A stretch of DNA of 64,000 bases, from the NCBI RefSeq assembly GCF_042675645.1, contig NZ_JBHTJH010000003.1, forward strand, positions 124,001-188,000, written 5' to 3'. The position numbers and the translations under genes are program-made. Below the pieces are notes generated by a model that was not told the origin of the DNA, did not search any database, and worked only from the letters and a program-made list of their open reading frames with translations. How positions within the stretch are numbered: the first letter of the stretch is position 1; the number at the start of each line of letters is the position of its first letter. Positions 7,893-17,200 of the stretch are shown here, in pieces. This DNA comes from Sungkyunkwania multivorans (GTDB taxonomy: Bacteria; Bacteroidota; Bacteroidia; Flavobacteriales; Flavobacteriaceae).

Positions 7893-10800
7893 CTAACCTA
7901 CTACATTGACAATCTTACCTGGCACTACGATCACCTTTTTCGGCTGACGCCCTTGAAGTTGCGCCTGTGTCTTTTCGTGAGCCATCACTGCTTTTTCAAT
8001 TTCTTCTTTGCTCATGTCCAATGGTAATTCGAGCTTAAAGCGCATTTTCCCATTGAAGGAGATGGGGTATTCCTTGCTGCTTTCCACCAAATACTTCTCA
8101 TCAAATTGTGGGAAAGGTGCTGTAGCGATCGACTTGCTATGGCCCAATCTTTCCCAAAGCTCCTCTGCAATGTGTGGCGCATAGGGTGAGATCAAAATGG
8201 CCAAGGGCTCTAAAATTTCTTTAGAAGTGCACTTCTGCGCTGTAAGTTCATTCACACAGATCATAAAGGTGGATACCGAAGTGTTGAAACTGAAGTTCTC
8301 AATATCTTCCTCTACCTTTTTGATGGTCTTGTGCAAGGTCTTCAGATTGTCTTTGGTCGGTGCAGCATCATTAAAGTTAACGCCTCCCTCACCGATATAG
8401 AGTTTCCAAAGTTTTTTAAGGAAGGAATGCACCCCGGTGATCCCGGCGGTATTCCATGGCTTTGCCTGTTCTAATGGCCCTAGGAACATCTCGTACATAC
8501 GGAGTGTGTCAGCACCGTAGTCTTGGCAGATATCATCCGGGTTGACGACGTTGTATTTGGACTTGGACATCTTTTCGACTTCGCGACCGACTTTGTAGAC
8601 GTCCTCTCCTAGATCCTCTCCATTGGAGAGGACTTTGCCACTTTCTCCAATAAAGATCGCGTCTTTAAATTCTGGAAGCCAATTTCTGAATCCTTCAATG
8701 TCTAGTTCGTCCGAGGCATTTACCAGAGACACATCTGCATGAATCTGTCCGAATAAAACTCGTGAATCATCTTTTAGCGCTTGCTCGCTAAACGTAACAG
8801 TCTCCTCTGGATAAACAGCTGCAAGTATTTCGTTGAGATTCGACCTTAAAGATTCTATATTATTTCTTACTCCATTAGAAACTAAAACCGTCGGTAGTTT
8901 TTTTGTATCAATCATTGGACCTGAATCAAGCGCCCACATAATTCTATAAACAAAAGCGCTCGTCCCCAAGATCATCCCCTGATTGATCAGTTTTTTAGCA
9001 AACTCGTCCACTGGCACCAAACCTTTATCGAACATAAACTTCTGCCAAAAACGTGCATACAATAAATGTCCGGTGGCGTGCTCGCTTCCACCGATATAAA
9101 GATCCACTTGTTGCCAATAGTCCACCGCTTCTTTAGAAAAGATCGCCTCGGTATTATGCGGGTCCATATAGCGATTAAAATACTGTGAGCTTCCTGCCCA
9201 ACCCGGCATGGTATTCAACTCTAATGGAAAGACGGTCTTATGATCGATCTTATCATTTTCCACGATGGAATTGGTTGATGTATCCCATGCCCAGACGGTA
9301 GCATTGCCCAAAGGTGGTTCGCCAGTTTCTGTAGGTAGGTACTTCTCCACCTCGGGAAGTTCTATCGGTAAATGCTTCGCTTCGATCATCTGTGGCATCC
9401 CATCCACATAATATACTGGGAAGGGTTCTCCCCAATAGCGTTGACGGCTGAAGACCGCATCGCGAAGGCGGTAATTTATCTTTCCTTCTCCTTGACCGAT
9501 CTCCTCAAGTTTTTCTACGGCCCTTTTGGTGGCCTCTTTATAATTCAACCCATTAAGGAAGTCTGAATTGGCTATGACAGTATTTTCCTTATCGGCAAAG
9601 GCCTCCTCGGAAATGTCCACGCCTTCAAAAATATTCGGAATTTCAATATTGAAGTGCTTTGCGAAATCGTAATCGCGCTGGTCGCCGCAGGGTACGGCCA
9701 TTACTGCCCCAGTCCCGTAGCTGGCCAACACATAATCACCGATCCAGATGGGTACAGGTTCTTTGGTGAATGGATGTTCTGCATACGCTCCGGTAAATAC
9801 CCCGGAGATGGTCTTCACATCGGCCATACGGTCGCGTTCACTGCGTTTGGCTGTGGCTTCGACATACGCATCAACGGCAGCTTTTTGCCCAGCGGTGGTG
9901 ATTTTGGAAACAAGATCGTGTTCGGGCGCCAAGGTCATAAAGGACACTCCGAATATCGTATCGGGACGTGTGGTGAAGACGTCTATTTTGTCCTCTCCCC
10001 TGCCCTCTCCAATGGAGAGGGAGTTCAATACCTCTTTGATTTTTGCTATTACTTGTGAAATATCTTTTTCGACTTCCTCATTAGTGAATCGAAGTATGGT
10101 ATATCCCAACTTCTCTTTTAAAACAACTTCTCTTTCGCTATCTTTTTGAATTTGATGGTCATGAATTCTACCATCAATTTCAATTATGAGTTTTTTCCCA
10201 AGACATACAAAGTCCGGTATGAATTCATCAATAGGATGCTGCCTTCTAAAACGGGCTCCTAATTTTCCTCCTCTAAGCTTTTCCCAAACTGAAGCTTCAG
10301 CGGGAGTAGGGTTTTTACGCATCTCTTTTGCTCTCTCAAGCAGAATAGCCGCAATCTCAGGTTTAGCTGTCCAAAAATATTTTGAATCTGCTTCCCCTCC
10401 GTCGGAGGGGGCTGGGGGGAGGACATTAAACGTCACCGAAGCTCCTTCAGAGCGGCCGATCCAATTGGTCTGGGAATCCTTTAACGGCTGTGGCCAATCG
10501 ATCTTGTTCAATCCATCTAACAGGCGCTGTGCGTAGGCACTGATGCGCATGCTCCATTGGGTCATTTTTTTGCGTATTACGGGATGGCCTCCCCTTTCCG
10601 AAACACCATTGACGATTTCGTCATTGGCCAGAACCGTTCCTAAGGCTGGACACCAATTTACTTCGGTCTCTGCCAAATAGGTCAATCTATATTTTAGAAG
10701 GATCTCTTGTTGTGCTTTCCAGGATAGCGCATTCCATTCTTCGGCAGAAAATTCTTCTACGGTCTCGTCGCATAGCGCATTCACCGTTCTATTACCTAGT

Positions 10801-11297
10801 TTTTCAAAAATGGCGATCAGGTCATCTATCGGTAATGCGGAATCATGGTCATTACAATACCAGGATTCAAACAATTGAATAAATATCCATTGCGTCCATT
10901 TATAGTATTTAGGATCTGAGGTCCTAACCTCACGACTCCAATCGAAGGAAAACCCTATCTGGTCCAACTGTTCTCTATATCTTTTGATATTGGTCTCCGT
11001 GGTGATGGCTGGATGCTGTCCGGTTTGAATAGCATATTGCTCTGCGGGTAAGCCAAAGCTATCATAGCCTTGAGGATGCAAAACATTGAATCCCTTGTGG
11101 CGCTTATATCGGGCGTAGATATCACTGGCAATATACCCTAAGGGATGCCCAACATGCAACCCGGCTCCAGAAGGATAGGGAAACATGTCTAAAACATAGT
11201 ATTTTGGCTTATCTGAATGGTTTTCAGCTTTGAACGTTTGGTTCTTTGCCCAATATTTCTGCCATTTGGCCTCTATCTCGTTAAAGTTGTACTTCAT
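7893..11297 (-). CDS. leuS: Leucyl-tRNA synthetase with in-frame DUF559 nuclease insertion
   Basis: Charges tRNA-Leu with leucine in the cytosol. The class I signatures are intact: HVGH (48-51) and KMSKS (909-913), the CP1 editing domain with TTRPDT (442-447), and a normal C-terminus ending in VIVVPGKIVNVVG. At ~1134 residues it is roughly 190-210 longer than usual for this group. About 144 residues (293-436) are a complete DUF559 endonuclease domain inserted just before TTRPDT; a short palindrome-derived peptide (889-899) is inserted before KMSKS; and a third extra stretch lies at ~787-851. The frame stays open throughout, so the enzyme is probably functional, which an essential gene requires. 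The ATG at 11297 is preferred over the in-frame GTG at 11300. A TAnnTTTG-like element is 20 bp upstream. Confidence 0.95.
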   Translation of the reverse strand: MKYNFNEIEAKWQKYWAKNQTFKAENHSDKPKYYVLDMFPYPSGAGLHVGHPLGYIASDIYARYKRHKGFNVLHPQGYDSFGLPAEQYAIQTGQHPAITTETNIKRYREQLDQIGFSFDWSREVRTSDPKYYKWTQWIFIQLFESWYCNDHDSALPIDDLIAIFEKLGNRTVNALCDETVEEFSAEEWNALSWKAQQEILLKYRLTYLAETEVNWCPALGTVLANDEIVNGVSERGGHPVIRKKMTQWSMRISAYAQRLLDGLNKIDWPQPLKDSQTNWIGRSEGASVTFNVLPPAPSDGGEADSKYFWTAKPEIAAILLERAKEMRKNPTPAEASVWEKLRGGKLGARFRRQHPIDEFIPDFVCLGKKLIIEIDGRIHDHQIQKDSEREVVLKEKLGYTILRFTNEEVEKDISQVIAKIKEVLNSLSIGEGRGEDKIDVFTTRPDTIFGVSFMTLAPEHDLVSKITTAGQKAAVDAYVEATAKRSERDRMADVKTISGVFTGAYAEHPFTKEPVPIWIGDYVLASYGTGAVMAVPCGDQRDYDFAKHFNIEIPNIFEGVDISEEAFADKENTVIANSDFLNGLNYKEATKRAVEKLEEIGQGEGKINYRLRDAVFSRQRYWGEPFPVYYVDGMPQMIEAKHLPIELPEVEKYLPTETGEPPLGNATVWAWDTSTNSIVENDKIDHKTVFPLELNTMPGWAGSSQYFNRYMDPHNTEAIFSKEAVDYWQQVDLYIGGSEHATGHLLYARFWQKFMFDKGLVPVDEFAKKLINQGMILGTSAFVYRIMWALDSGPMIDTKKLPTVLVSNGVRNNIESLRSNLNEILAAVYPEETVTFSEQALKDDSRVLFGQIHADVSLVNASDELDIEGFRNWLPEFKDAIFIGESGKVLSNGEDLGEDVYKVGREVEKMSKSKYNVVNPDDICQDYGADTLRMYEMFLGPLEQAKPWNTAGITGVHSFLKKLWKLYIGEGGVNFNDAAPTKDNLKTLHKTIKKVEEDIENFSFNTSVSTFMICVNELTAQKCTSKEILEPLAILISPYAPHIAEELWERLGHSKSIATAPFPQFDEKYLVESSKEYPISFNGKMRFKLELPLDMSKEEIEKAVMAHEKTQAQLQGRQPKKVIVVPGKIVNVVG
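8603..8632 (-). repeat. In-frame palindromic element in leuS, copy 3 (no nuclease)
   Basis: The unit is CCTCTCC, TAGAT spacer, CCTCTCC, ATT loop, GGAGAGG plus A: a 7-bp hairpin with an outward tail repeating the stem half. It is the same arrangement and orientation as the copy at 9992-10021. Read as leuS it encodes VLSNGEDLGED (889-899), between SGK and YKVGREVEKM, which are adjacent in ordinary family members. Confidence 0.8.
9990..10421 (-). mobile_element. DUF559 nuclease element inserted in frame in leuS editing domain
   Basis: Encodes residues 293-436 of the synthetase. The core (about 309-425) is a complete DUF559 domain, a Vsr-related PD-(D/E)XK nuclease fold: the lead helix RAKEMRKNPTPAEASVWEKL, then GARFRRQHPIDEFIPDFVC with the catalytic-type Asp362, and LIIEIDGRIHD with Glu373 and Asp375. 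The segment is bounded by two inverted hairpin repeats and is visibly more AT-rich than the flanking leuS. No start codon of its own is needed: it is translated as part of LeuRS. There are no intein splice motifs. Calling it a mobile element is inference from the boundaries and the copy at 8603-8632. Confidence 0.75.
9992..10021 (-). repeat. Right terminal hairpin repeat of the DUF559 element
   Basis: CCTCTCCCC tail, TG, then CCCTCTCC / GGAGAGGG hairpin with AAT loop. It encodes LSIGEGRGED at the element's C-terminal edge, the same pattern (LS-x-GE-x-x-GED) as the copy at 8603-8632. It is inverted relative to 10394-10422. Confidence 0.8.
10394..10422 (+). repeat. Left terminal hairpin repeat of the DUF559 element
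   Basis: CCCCTCC / GGAGGGG hairpin with GTC loop followed by the outward tail GCTGGGGGGAGG. It is the inverted relative of 9992-10021, with hairpins facing inward and tails outward. In leuS sense it encodes LPPAPSDGGE. Confidence 0.8.
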
Positions 11298-11316
11298 CAC
11301 CTTTAAATTGAAGTGG

Positions 11317-11324
11317 CAAAGGTA
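11317..11324 (-). promoter_or_regulatory. Putative -7 element of leuS
   Basis: On the minus strand TACCTTTG fits TAnnTTTG, 20 bp upstream of the leuS ATG. No clear -33 partner was found. Confidence 0.4.
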
Positions 11325-11368
11325 CAGCTAATGGGTAAAAGAGAAAAGTTTAATTGACCCACAAAAAA

Positions 11369-11386
11369 ACGGGGCATAGGCCCCGT
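11369..11386 (-). terminator. Terminator of the outer-membrane barrel gene
   Basis: A 7-bp GC-rich stem ACGGGGC / GCCCCGT with a 4-nt loop; on the minus strand it is followed by a run of T. It lies 30 bp past the barrel gene stop. Confidence 0.85.
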
Positions 11387-11416
11387 TTCTGTCTTTTGTG
11401 TTCTTGTTTTGACTAC

Positions 11417-11965
11417 TTAGAAATTATATCCTACGGAAAGCTGAAAAACATTGTTGTTTACATCCGGATTTTCACTCACTGTGGTAATCCCTAGCACGTA
11501 CCTAGCTTGAGCAAATAGTCCGAATGGTGTTTTTGCCCCTAATCCGAAAGCTGCGCCAAGATCGAACGAACTGGTATCGGCTTCGGTAACAGCTCCCAGA
11601 AACTCATCTGCATTATCATTGATCAAAAAGGAAAACTGCGGACCTACATCAATACTAAGCAGACTAGGCACAATATAATACTTGGCGAGAATAGGAATGG
11701 AAATGTAATCCAATTTAAACTCTTCATTTCCAGATTTCGCACCCTGGGTAGAATAGAGCAGTTCTGGCTGAAGCGCAAAGGTCTTCAACAGACTGACCTC
11801 TAGGGTAAGTCCAGCATGGAAGCCCGTACGGCTATCTGCATCGATCCCATCCCCACTGATATTGGCAAAGTTGAGTCCGCCTTTGATACCGACATCTATG
11901 TCTTGAGCGTTTGCAGAGCTAAGTCCTAACATGGAGATAGCCATTAAAAAAAATACTTTTTTCAT
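11417..11965 (-). CDS. Small outer-membrane beta-barrel protein (porin/PorT-like family)
   Basis: The ATG at 11965 gives a 182-residue protein beginning with a clear signal peptide (KKVFFLMAISMLGLSSANAQ). The longer in-frame extension upstream to 12100 would bury the signal peptide and is rejected. The mature part has alternating amphipathic strands with glycine and aromatic turns (GIKGGLNFANISG, GFHAGLTLEV, LQPELLYSTQGAK) and ends in VFQLSVGYNF with a terminal Phe, the usual outer-membrane barrel signature. It belongs to the broad Bacteroidota outer-membrane barrel family; specific function is unknown. Followed by its own terminator before leuS. Confidence 0.85.
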   Translation of the reverse strand: MKKVFFLMAISMLGLSSANAQDIDVGIKGGLNFANISGDGIDADSRTGFHAGLTLEVSLLKTFALQPELLYSTQGAKSGNEEFKLDYISIPILAKYYIVPSLLSIDVGPQFSFLINDNADEFLGAVTEADTSSFDLGAAFGLGAKTPFGLFAQARYVLGITTVSENPDVNNNVFQLSVGYNF

Positions 11966-12221
11966 AATGTTTCTTTTATGGTTAAAATTTGGTACGGTTG
12001 AACAAATAGCATGCCAACCGAAGATAAAGAAAGCCCGTAAAACTGTAATATGCAAATAAAAGGTCCGCTTAGCGTATTTTTTTGCCCATGTTCGTTCCAT
12101 TGCCTCGTTCTTGAAAATGATCGTTTCAAGGGTGACATTTTCAACGAAAGGCCCAAATATTTCTTAAAATTGCACGTTGTCTATTTAGTTTACTATTTTT
12201 ACCCAAACTTCTAAGAATCGT

Positions 12222-13100
12222 ATGAGCTCTTCTTTTGAAAGGTACCAAAAACGACGTTTGATCTCTTCTTACTTTTCGGTGGTGCTTAGTATTGCACTTG
12301 TCCTTTTTTTGCTGGGCACCTTAGGCTTACTGGTTTTGAATACGAAGAAAGTTGCCGATCATTTTAAAGAACAGATCGCAATGACCGTTTATCTCAAAGA
12401 GAATGCTAAAGAAGTTGAGATAAAGCAGCTAGAAAAAAGTCTTGCCTTGTCTGACTATACCAAATCGGCAACCTTTGTGTCAAAAGAAGATGCGGCAGAA
12501 GCCCATAGTGAAGAAATCGGTGAAAACTTCATGGAGTTTCTTGGCTATAATCCACTTCAAAATTCTATCGACGTCTATCTTAAGGCCGATTTTGTCGATG
12601 CCGATTCTATCGCCAATATTGCTGAAGATCTTAAAGCCAAAAATTTTGTTGATGATGTTGCTTATGACAAACCCTTGATCGCGTTACTGAATGACAATAT
12701 TAAAAAAATAAGCCTCTGGGTCTTGATCATCAGTGGTGCTTTTACAGTGATCGCGATGTTGTTGATCAACAGTTCCATTAGACTATCGATCTATGCGCGA
12801 CGCTTTATTATCAAGACCATGCAGATGGTAGGTGCTACCAAGCGATTTATTCGACGACCCTTTATATGGAAAAGCGTTCGTCTCGGCATCATTGGGTCTT
12901 TTGTGGCCATGGCCGGAATGGGCGGCGTTCTTCATTATCTTAACAAGACGTTTCCAGACCTAAATCTTATGGAAGATCAGTTCATGGTCATTGGATTATT
13001 TGCAGGTATCTTTGTGGTTGGAATCCTAATTACATGGATAAGTACCTTTTTGGCCACCCAGCGTTTCCTAAATTTAAGGACCGACGACCTATACTATTAA
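12222..13100 (+). CDS. ftsX: Cell division protein FtsX (ABC transporter permease-like)
   Basis: A 292-residue inner-membrane protein with the FtsX layout: a cytoplasmic N-terminus (SSFERYQKRRLISSYFSVV), the first helix around residues 20-42, a periplasmic domain (~45-165) starting HFKEQIAMTVYLKENA, and three further helices with the conserved cytoplasmic stretch IKTMQMVGATKRFIRRPF between helices 2 and 3. FtsX pairs with FtsE and transmits ATPase signals to peptidoglycan hydrolases at the septum. ftsE is not adjacent here. The downstream DUF3098 and uppP genes follow in the same direction with short gaps, suggesting an envelope-biogenesis operon. Confidence 0.95.
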   Translation: MSSSFERYQKRRLISSYFSVVLSIALVLFLLGTLGLLVLNTKKVADHFKEQIAMTVYLKENAKEVEIKQLEKSLALSDYTKSATFVSKEDAAEAHSEEIGENFMEFLGYNPLQNSIDVYLKADFVDADSIANIAEDLKAKNFVDDVAYDKPLIALLNDNIKKISLWVLIISGAFTVIAMLLINSSIRLSIYARRFIIKTMQMVGATKRFIRRPFIWKSVRLGIIGSFVAMAGMGGVLHYLNKTFPDLNLMEDQFMVIGLFAGIFVVGILITWISTFLATQRFLNLRTDDLYY

Positions 13101-13118
13101 TCGAACCTTAATTAATGT

Positions 13119-13382
13119 ATGAAGAATAAAAAAAATACTATCTCTAAACAACCTGAAGCAGATTTTATCTTTAAAAAGAAAAATTACACCTGGATGTTCA
13201 TCGGGTTGGCGGTTATCGCCCTAGGCTTTATCCTTATGTCTGGTGGCGGCAGTGATGACCCTGATGTATGGAATCCTGCCATCTTCAATTTTCAGCGTAT
13301 ACGATTGGCTCCTACCTTGGTACTGATCGGTTTTGGTATCGAAGTATATGCCATTCTATTGAATCCTGACAAAAAAAAGTAA
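13119..13382 (+). CDS. DUF3098 small membrane protein
   Basis: An 87-residue protein with a charged N-terminus (FIFKKKNYTWMFIGLAVIA) and two hydrophobic helices separated by a short glycine-rich loop (MSGGGSDDPDVWNPAIFNF). This is the recognisable DUF3098 pattern. It lies 18 bp after ftsX and 87 bp before uppP in the same direction. Function is unknown; position suggests a cell-envelope role. Confidence 0.85.
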   Translation: MKNKKNTISKQPEADFIFKKKNYTWMFIGLAVIALGFILMSGGGSDDPDVWNPAIFNFQRIRLAPTLVLIGFGIEVYAILLNPDKKK

Positions 13383-13469
13383 TCCTTTAAAAAATTCAAA
13401 TCTCGAGCACCGAATTCCATTTCCTTTTCTTTGGGGTTTGTCATTTGAATTTTGAAATTTCACCGAACT

Positions 13470-14264
13470 ATGGAAATCATCGACGCCATCATCTTAGGAA
13501 TCATCCAAGGACTCACCGAATTTTTACCAGTTTCCTCAAGTGGACATTTGGAGCTAGGCAAAGCCATTCTAGGCGACAATTCCATTCCAGAGGAAAGTCT
13601 GATGTTCACGGTGGTATTGCATTTTGCTACAGCGCTCAGTACCCTGGTGATATTTAGAAAGGAGGTCTTTGAGATCATCGGCGGACTCTTTCAATTTAAA
13701 TGGAATGAACAATCGCAATTCTCCTTAAAGATCATACTTTCTATGATCCCGGCCGTGTTTGTGGGATTGTTCTTTGAAGAACAATTAGAGTCGCTTTTTG
13801 GAGGCAATATCTTATTGGTAGGTTGTATGCTTCTTGTTACCGCAGTTTTGTTATTCTTTGCCGATAAAGCCAAAAATACCAATAAGAACGTTTCTTATAC
13901 GAATGCGGTCATCATTGGTATTTCTCAAGCGATTGCCATGTTACCAGGTATTTCTAGGAGTGGCGCTACGATCTCTACATCGGTCTTGCTAGGAAACGAC
14001 AAGTCCAAAGCGGCACGCTTTTCTTTTTTGATGGTCGTACCGCTGATCTTTGGTGCCATCGCCAAGGATATTCTTGGAGGTGAGCTCTCTTTTGACAGTC
14101 AACAGATGTTACCACTGTCGCTGGGTTTTATAGCTGCTTTCTTGTCTGGACTCTTTGCCTGTAAATGGATGATCGCTCTGGTCAAAAACAGCAAGCTTAC
14201 CTATTTTGCAATTTATTGTGTAATTGTAGGCCTATTGGCCATAGCTTTTGCCATTTTTGGCTAG
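13470..14264 (+). CDS. uppP: Undecaprenyl-diphosphate phosphatase
   Basis: A 264-residue polytopic enzyme (BacA/UppP) that recycles undecaprenyl diphosphate to the monophosphate carrier used for peptidoglycan and other surface glycans. Both catalytic signature regions are present: GIIQGLTEFLPVSSSGHLEL near residues 9-28 with the Glu and Ser/His cluster, and PGISRSGATIS with the conserved Arg near residue 160. Start at 13470 (MEIIDAIILG) fits the family; an in-frame ATG at 13452 would add six residues. Its stop is only 5 bp from the convergent T9SS gene. Confidence 0.96.
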   Translation: MEIIDAIILGIIQGLTEFLPVSSSGHLELGKAILGDNSIPEESLMFTVVLHFATALSTLVIFRKEVFEIIGGLFQFKWNEQSQFSLKIILSMIPAVFVGLFFEEQLESLFGGNILLVGCMLLVTAVLLFFADKAKNTNKNVSYTNAVIIGISQAIAMLPGISRSGATISTSVLLGNDKSKAARFSFLMVVPLIFGAIAKDILGGELSFDSQQMLPLSLGFIAAFLSGLFACKWMIALVKNSKLTYFAIYCVIVGLLAIAFAIFG

Positions 14265-14269
14265 CGAAA

Positions 14270-17200
14270 CTATCTTAGCACCACTTTTTTAGAGAACATA
14301 CCATTTGCAGTTTCAACTTTGACGATATGCATCCCTGCAAGTCCATTTGTTGCGATCACTGCTTTACCATCTGATAGTTTTACGCTCTTTAATTCCTGTC
14401 CGAGCATATTATATAATGTTGCATTATTCAATGAATTGGAAATCGCATTGGCAATGATCATCAACCGATTCTCTGATGTCGCGATTTTGATGGTCTCTTC
14501 TGATAATTGTTCCTCTTCGATACTTAGAACTTGTTGTCTTGAGAATACCAACTTAAAACGATGCTTGAAGGTGCCAGAAGGCAAGTCCAAGCGCAGCACT
14601 CCATCTTCTAAATTAAATCGCTCTTCGGTCGTTGAATCGTAAAGGAACACTTCTAATCCTTCGGGGCGATTCTGTAAATCGCCTAGTGCTATCGTAACTA
14701 ATCCAGCATTTCTAGCTTTGATCGTCAATGGTAGTTCGGTTGACTCATCGATCAATGGTATTCCCTGAATGATAAAATTCTCTTCTTCTATGATCCAACT
14801 GGCATCGTCATAGACGAAGTCCTGGTTTTGGGCATCGTAAGCGACATCTTTTCCATAAGTGGAATGTTCATCCTCTGTGACGAGCAACTCCCTAGAAATA
14901 CCATTGGTCGAGGTGATGTTCAACTTTAATTTGAACCGTGAATCCATAGCATCACTTTGTGTGGCGTTTTCATCATTTCGAAAGAAAACAGATGCTCCAT
15001 CCGTTTCCCTCTTAAAGGTTCGCTGGTTATTATTGAACTTAATGGCACCTCCATCTGCGGCCGTCACAAAGAATCCTTGTGCTACCGAAATAAATGGTGA
15101 AGGTTCTTTTGATCCCGTTCCTGTCTGCGAAACATCTGGGTGTGAGATTGCACTCACCCCACCAGATAAGTTATAGGTTGCGTATCCTCCTTGATAATCT
15201 CTTAAAACATGGGTTCCACCGCCAAAGTGTTCCCAAAAATAGAGTGTGCCATCGATAACGTTTGTGGTATTATTGCCACCATTTGCCAAAGAGATATTAT
15301 CTCGAATGAATTGATCTGCATCCAAGGCTGAAGGGTAAGGATTACCAACCAAGTATTGCTCTCCTGCCGAAAAGTCTAGACTGATCTCTCCATTGTTTGG
15401 CTTTCCTACAAAAACATAATTCTGCTCTTGCCCAACAGTTCCTGCACCGCTGCCTTTCATAGTATATCCGGCACCGGGACCTATGGCCGTTGTGCTTCGC
15501 ACTTGGGTAAATGCGTTGATGTCATCTGCCGCTCCTCTAAAAGTGAATATCCAATAATCACTGATGGTGATGGGGTTTGTAGCCCCATTATCGGCAGCTG
15601 TATGCGAACTACGAAAATTAATATCCTTCAAATTCGTTACGTCACTACCATCTTTCAAGATTTGATTTATGGACACGGCCTTATTGTTCTCCACATCATT
15701 GATAGCACCCACAGGCGAACTCCAATAGTTGTAAGTGAAGCTATCTGCGGTTCCTTGCTGCGAACGCTCCACACTACCCTTGCTGTTAGGGTCTAATATA
15801 CTTTCAGCCGTTTGAATTAGTTGTGATTCTCCTCTTAAGCGAATGACACCATCCAAGTTGAGATAGGCTGTATTTTGTAACTCTTGATCATTGAGTATCG
15901 TTAGCTTAGTGCCCTCTTCGAGCAACAACCCTAAATGTGTATGGCTAGCTACCGATGATAGTTTTGCCTCATTTATGATCTTTACAATTGCCCAATCTTT
16001 ATGTGGCGTATTATCTATATCCCAAACATCACCATGTAACCACACATTTTCGTCCATCCAATTACCACTTTTATATGCAATATAAGGTGTGGGCTGGTTG
16101 TTTTCTTGACGCTCTTTCATATTGTGAAGAATCCCGTCAATAGCATTTGCCGAGGCGTCAGTGGTCGTTGCCAATCGGTCATCAACGTTGTCCATTTCGA
16201 AGTACAACCTCAATCGATCCCAAGAAAGACCTGTGATCTCGTTCTTTATCACACTTCCTTTAACAACACCATCATTTTCTTCTATTTTCTGATAGATCTG
16301 CTTCCTTAGCTGGTCTTCATTTAGCGCTACATTATAAACTCTTGCTTCGGAGATAGCACCATGGAAATAATCGTTTTCATTAAAACTATTTCGCCCGATC
16401 GAGAAACCATGGTTTTCATTCCAGTTTCGTCCGTTCCTAATGTTTCCACCAAGAATGGCCCGCTCTTCATTCAATAGTTCACCATTGATATACAGCTTTA
16501 GAGAATTTCCATCATATACGGTAGCCACATGATACCATAAATTCTTCTCCAACGTGGGTGCCATGTCTGCGGCGATACTCACATTGTTGGCTGCTGGAGC
16601 GTCCGTTCTCACGTATGCCCTTAGTTTGTCGTCACCGTTAAGGAACAATCTAAAATTTCTTTGCCCCATAATATCTGAAGGACCGTTGGACGCATTATCG
16701 ATCTTTATCCAAGCCATCATGGTCGCTTCCTCTTCTCCTCCTAAAAAAGCAGGGGCACTGATATAGTCATCAACACCATCAAATCCCAATGACTGGGGAG
16801 TACAAAAACTTATTTTTCCCAAGCCAGAACCATGCACGAATCCTGGAGTGCAGGTGTCACAGTCTTGCCAAAGCAACGTAATGCTGTTGATATAATTATC
16901 ATCGTAAAAATTAAGCCCTACCGATGCATTGTCGCCAGATGTTGAAGGAGCAAAGGCATTAACAACACCTCTATTGTTCGTGGTGTATGACGGTGTGTTG
17001 GATTCTGTAAAAATAGGATAGACAGTATCTCCCAATGTATTGGTGGCGGTGATGGTATACTTATCTCCATTTTGGCCTCCTGCATTTACGTGATGTATAT
17101 CAAAACCAAGACCAAAGATCGGCTCACTAAAGGTAATTGTCATGGTAATTCCTTGATTTGAATAGCCAGAAGTAAAAAGGTTGAGAACCTCGCTTAACCC

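Noticed and set aside
9654..10149. Long open frames antisense to leuS
   Set aside because: They are shadows of leuS on the other strand: the sense strand has LeuRS and DUF559 motifs throughout, and the antisense products have no recognisable domain.
9990..10421. Intein or group I intron reading of the leuS insertion
   Set aside because: The insert is only ~144 codons, lacks intein N- and C-terminal splice residues, has no intron-like interruption of the frame, and is fully translatable.
11966..12100. N-terminal extension of the small barrel gene to 12100
   Set aside because: The extension would place 45 residues before a clear signal peptide starting at 11965.
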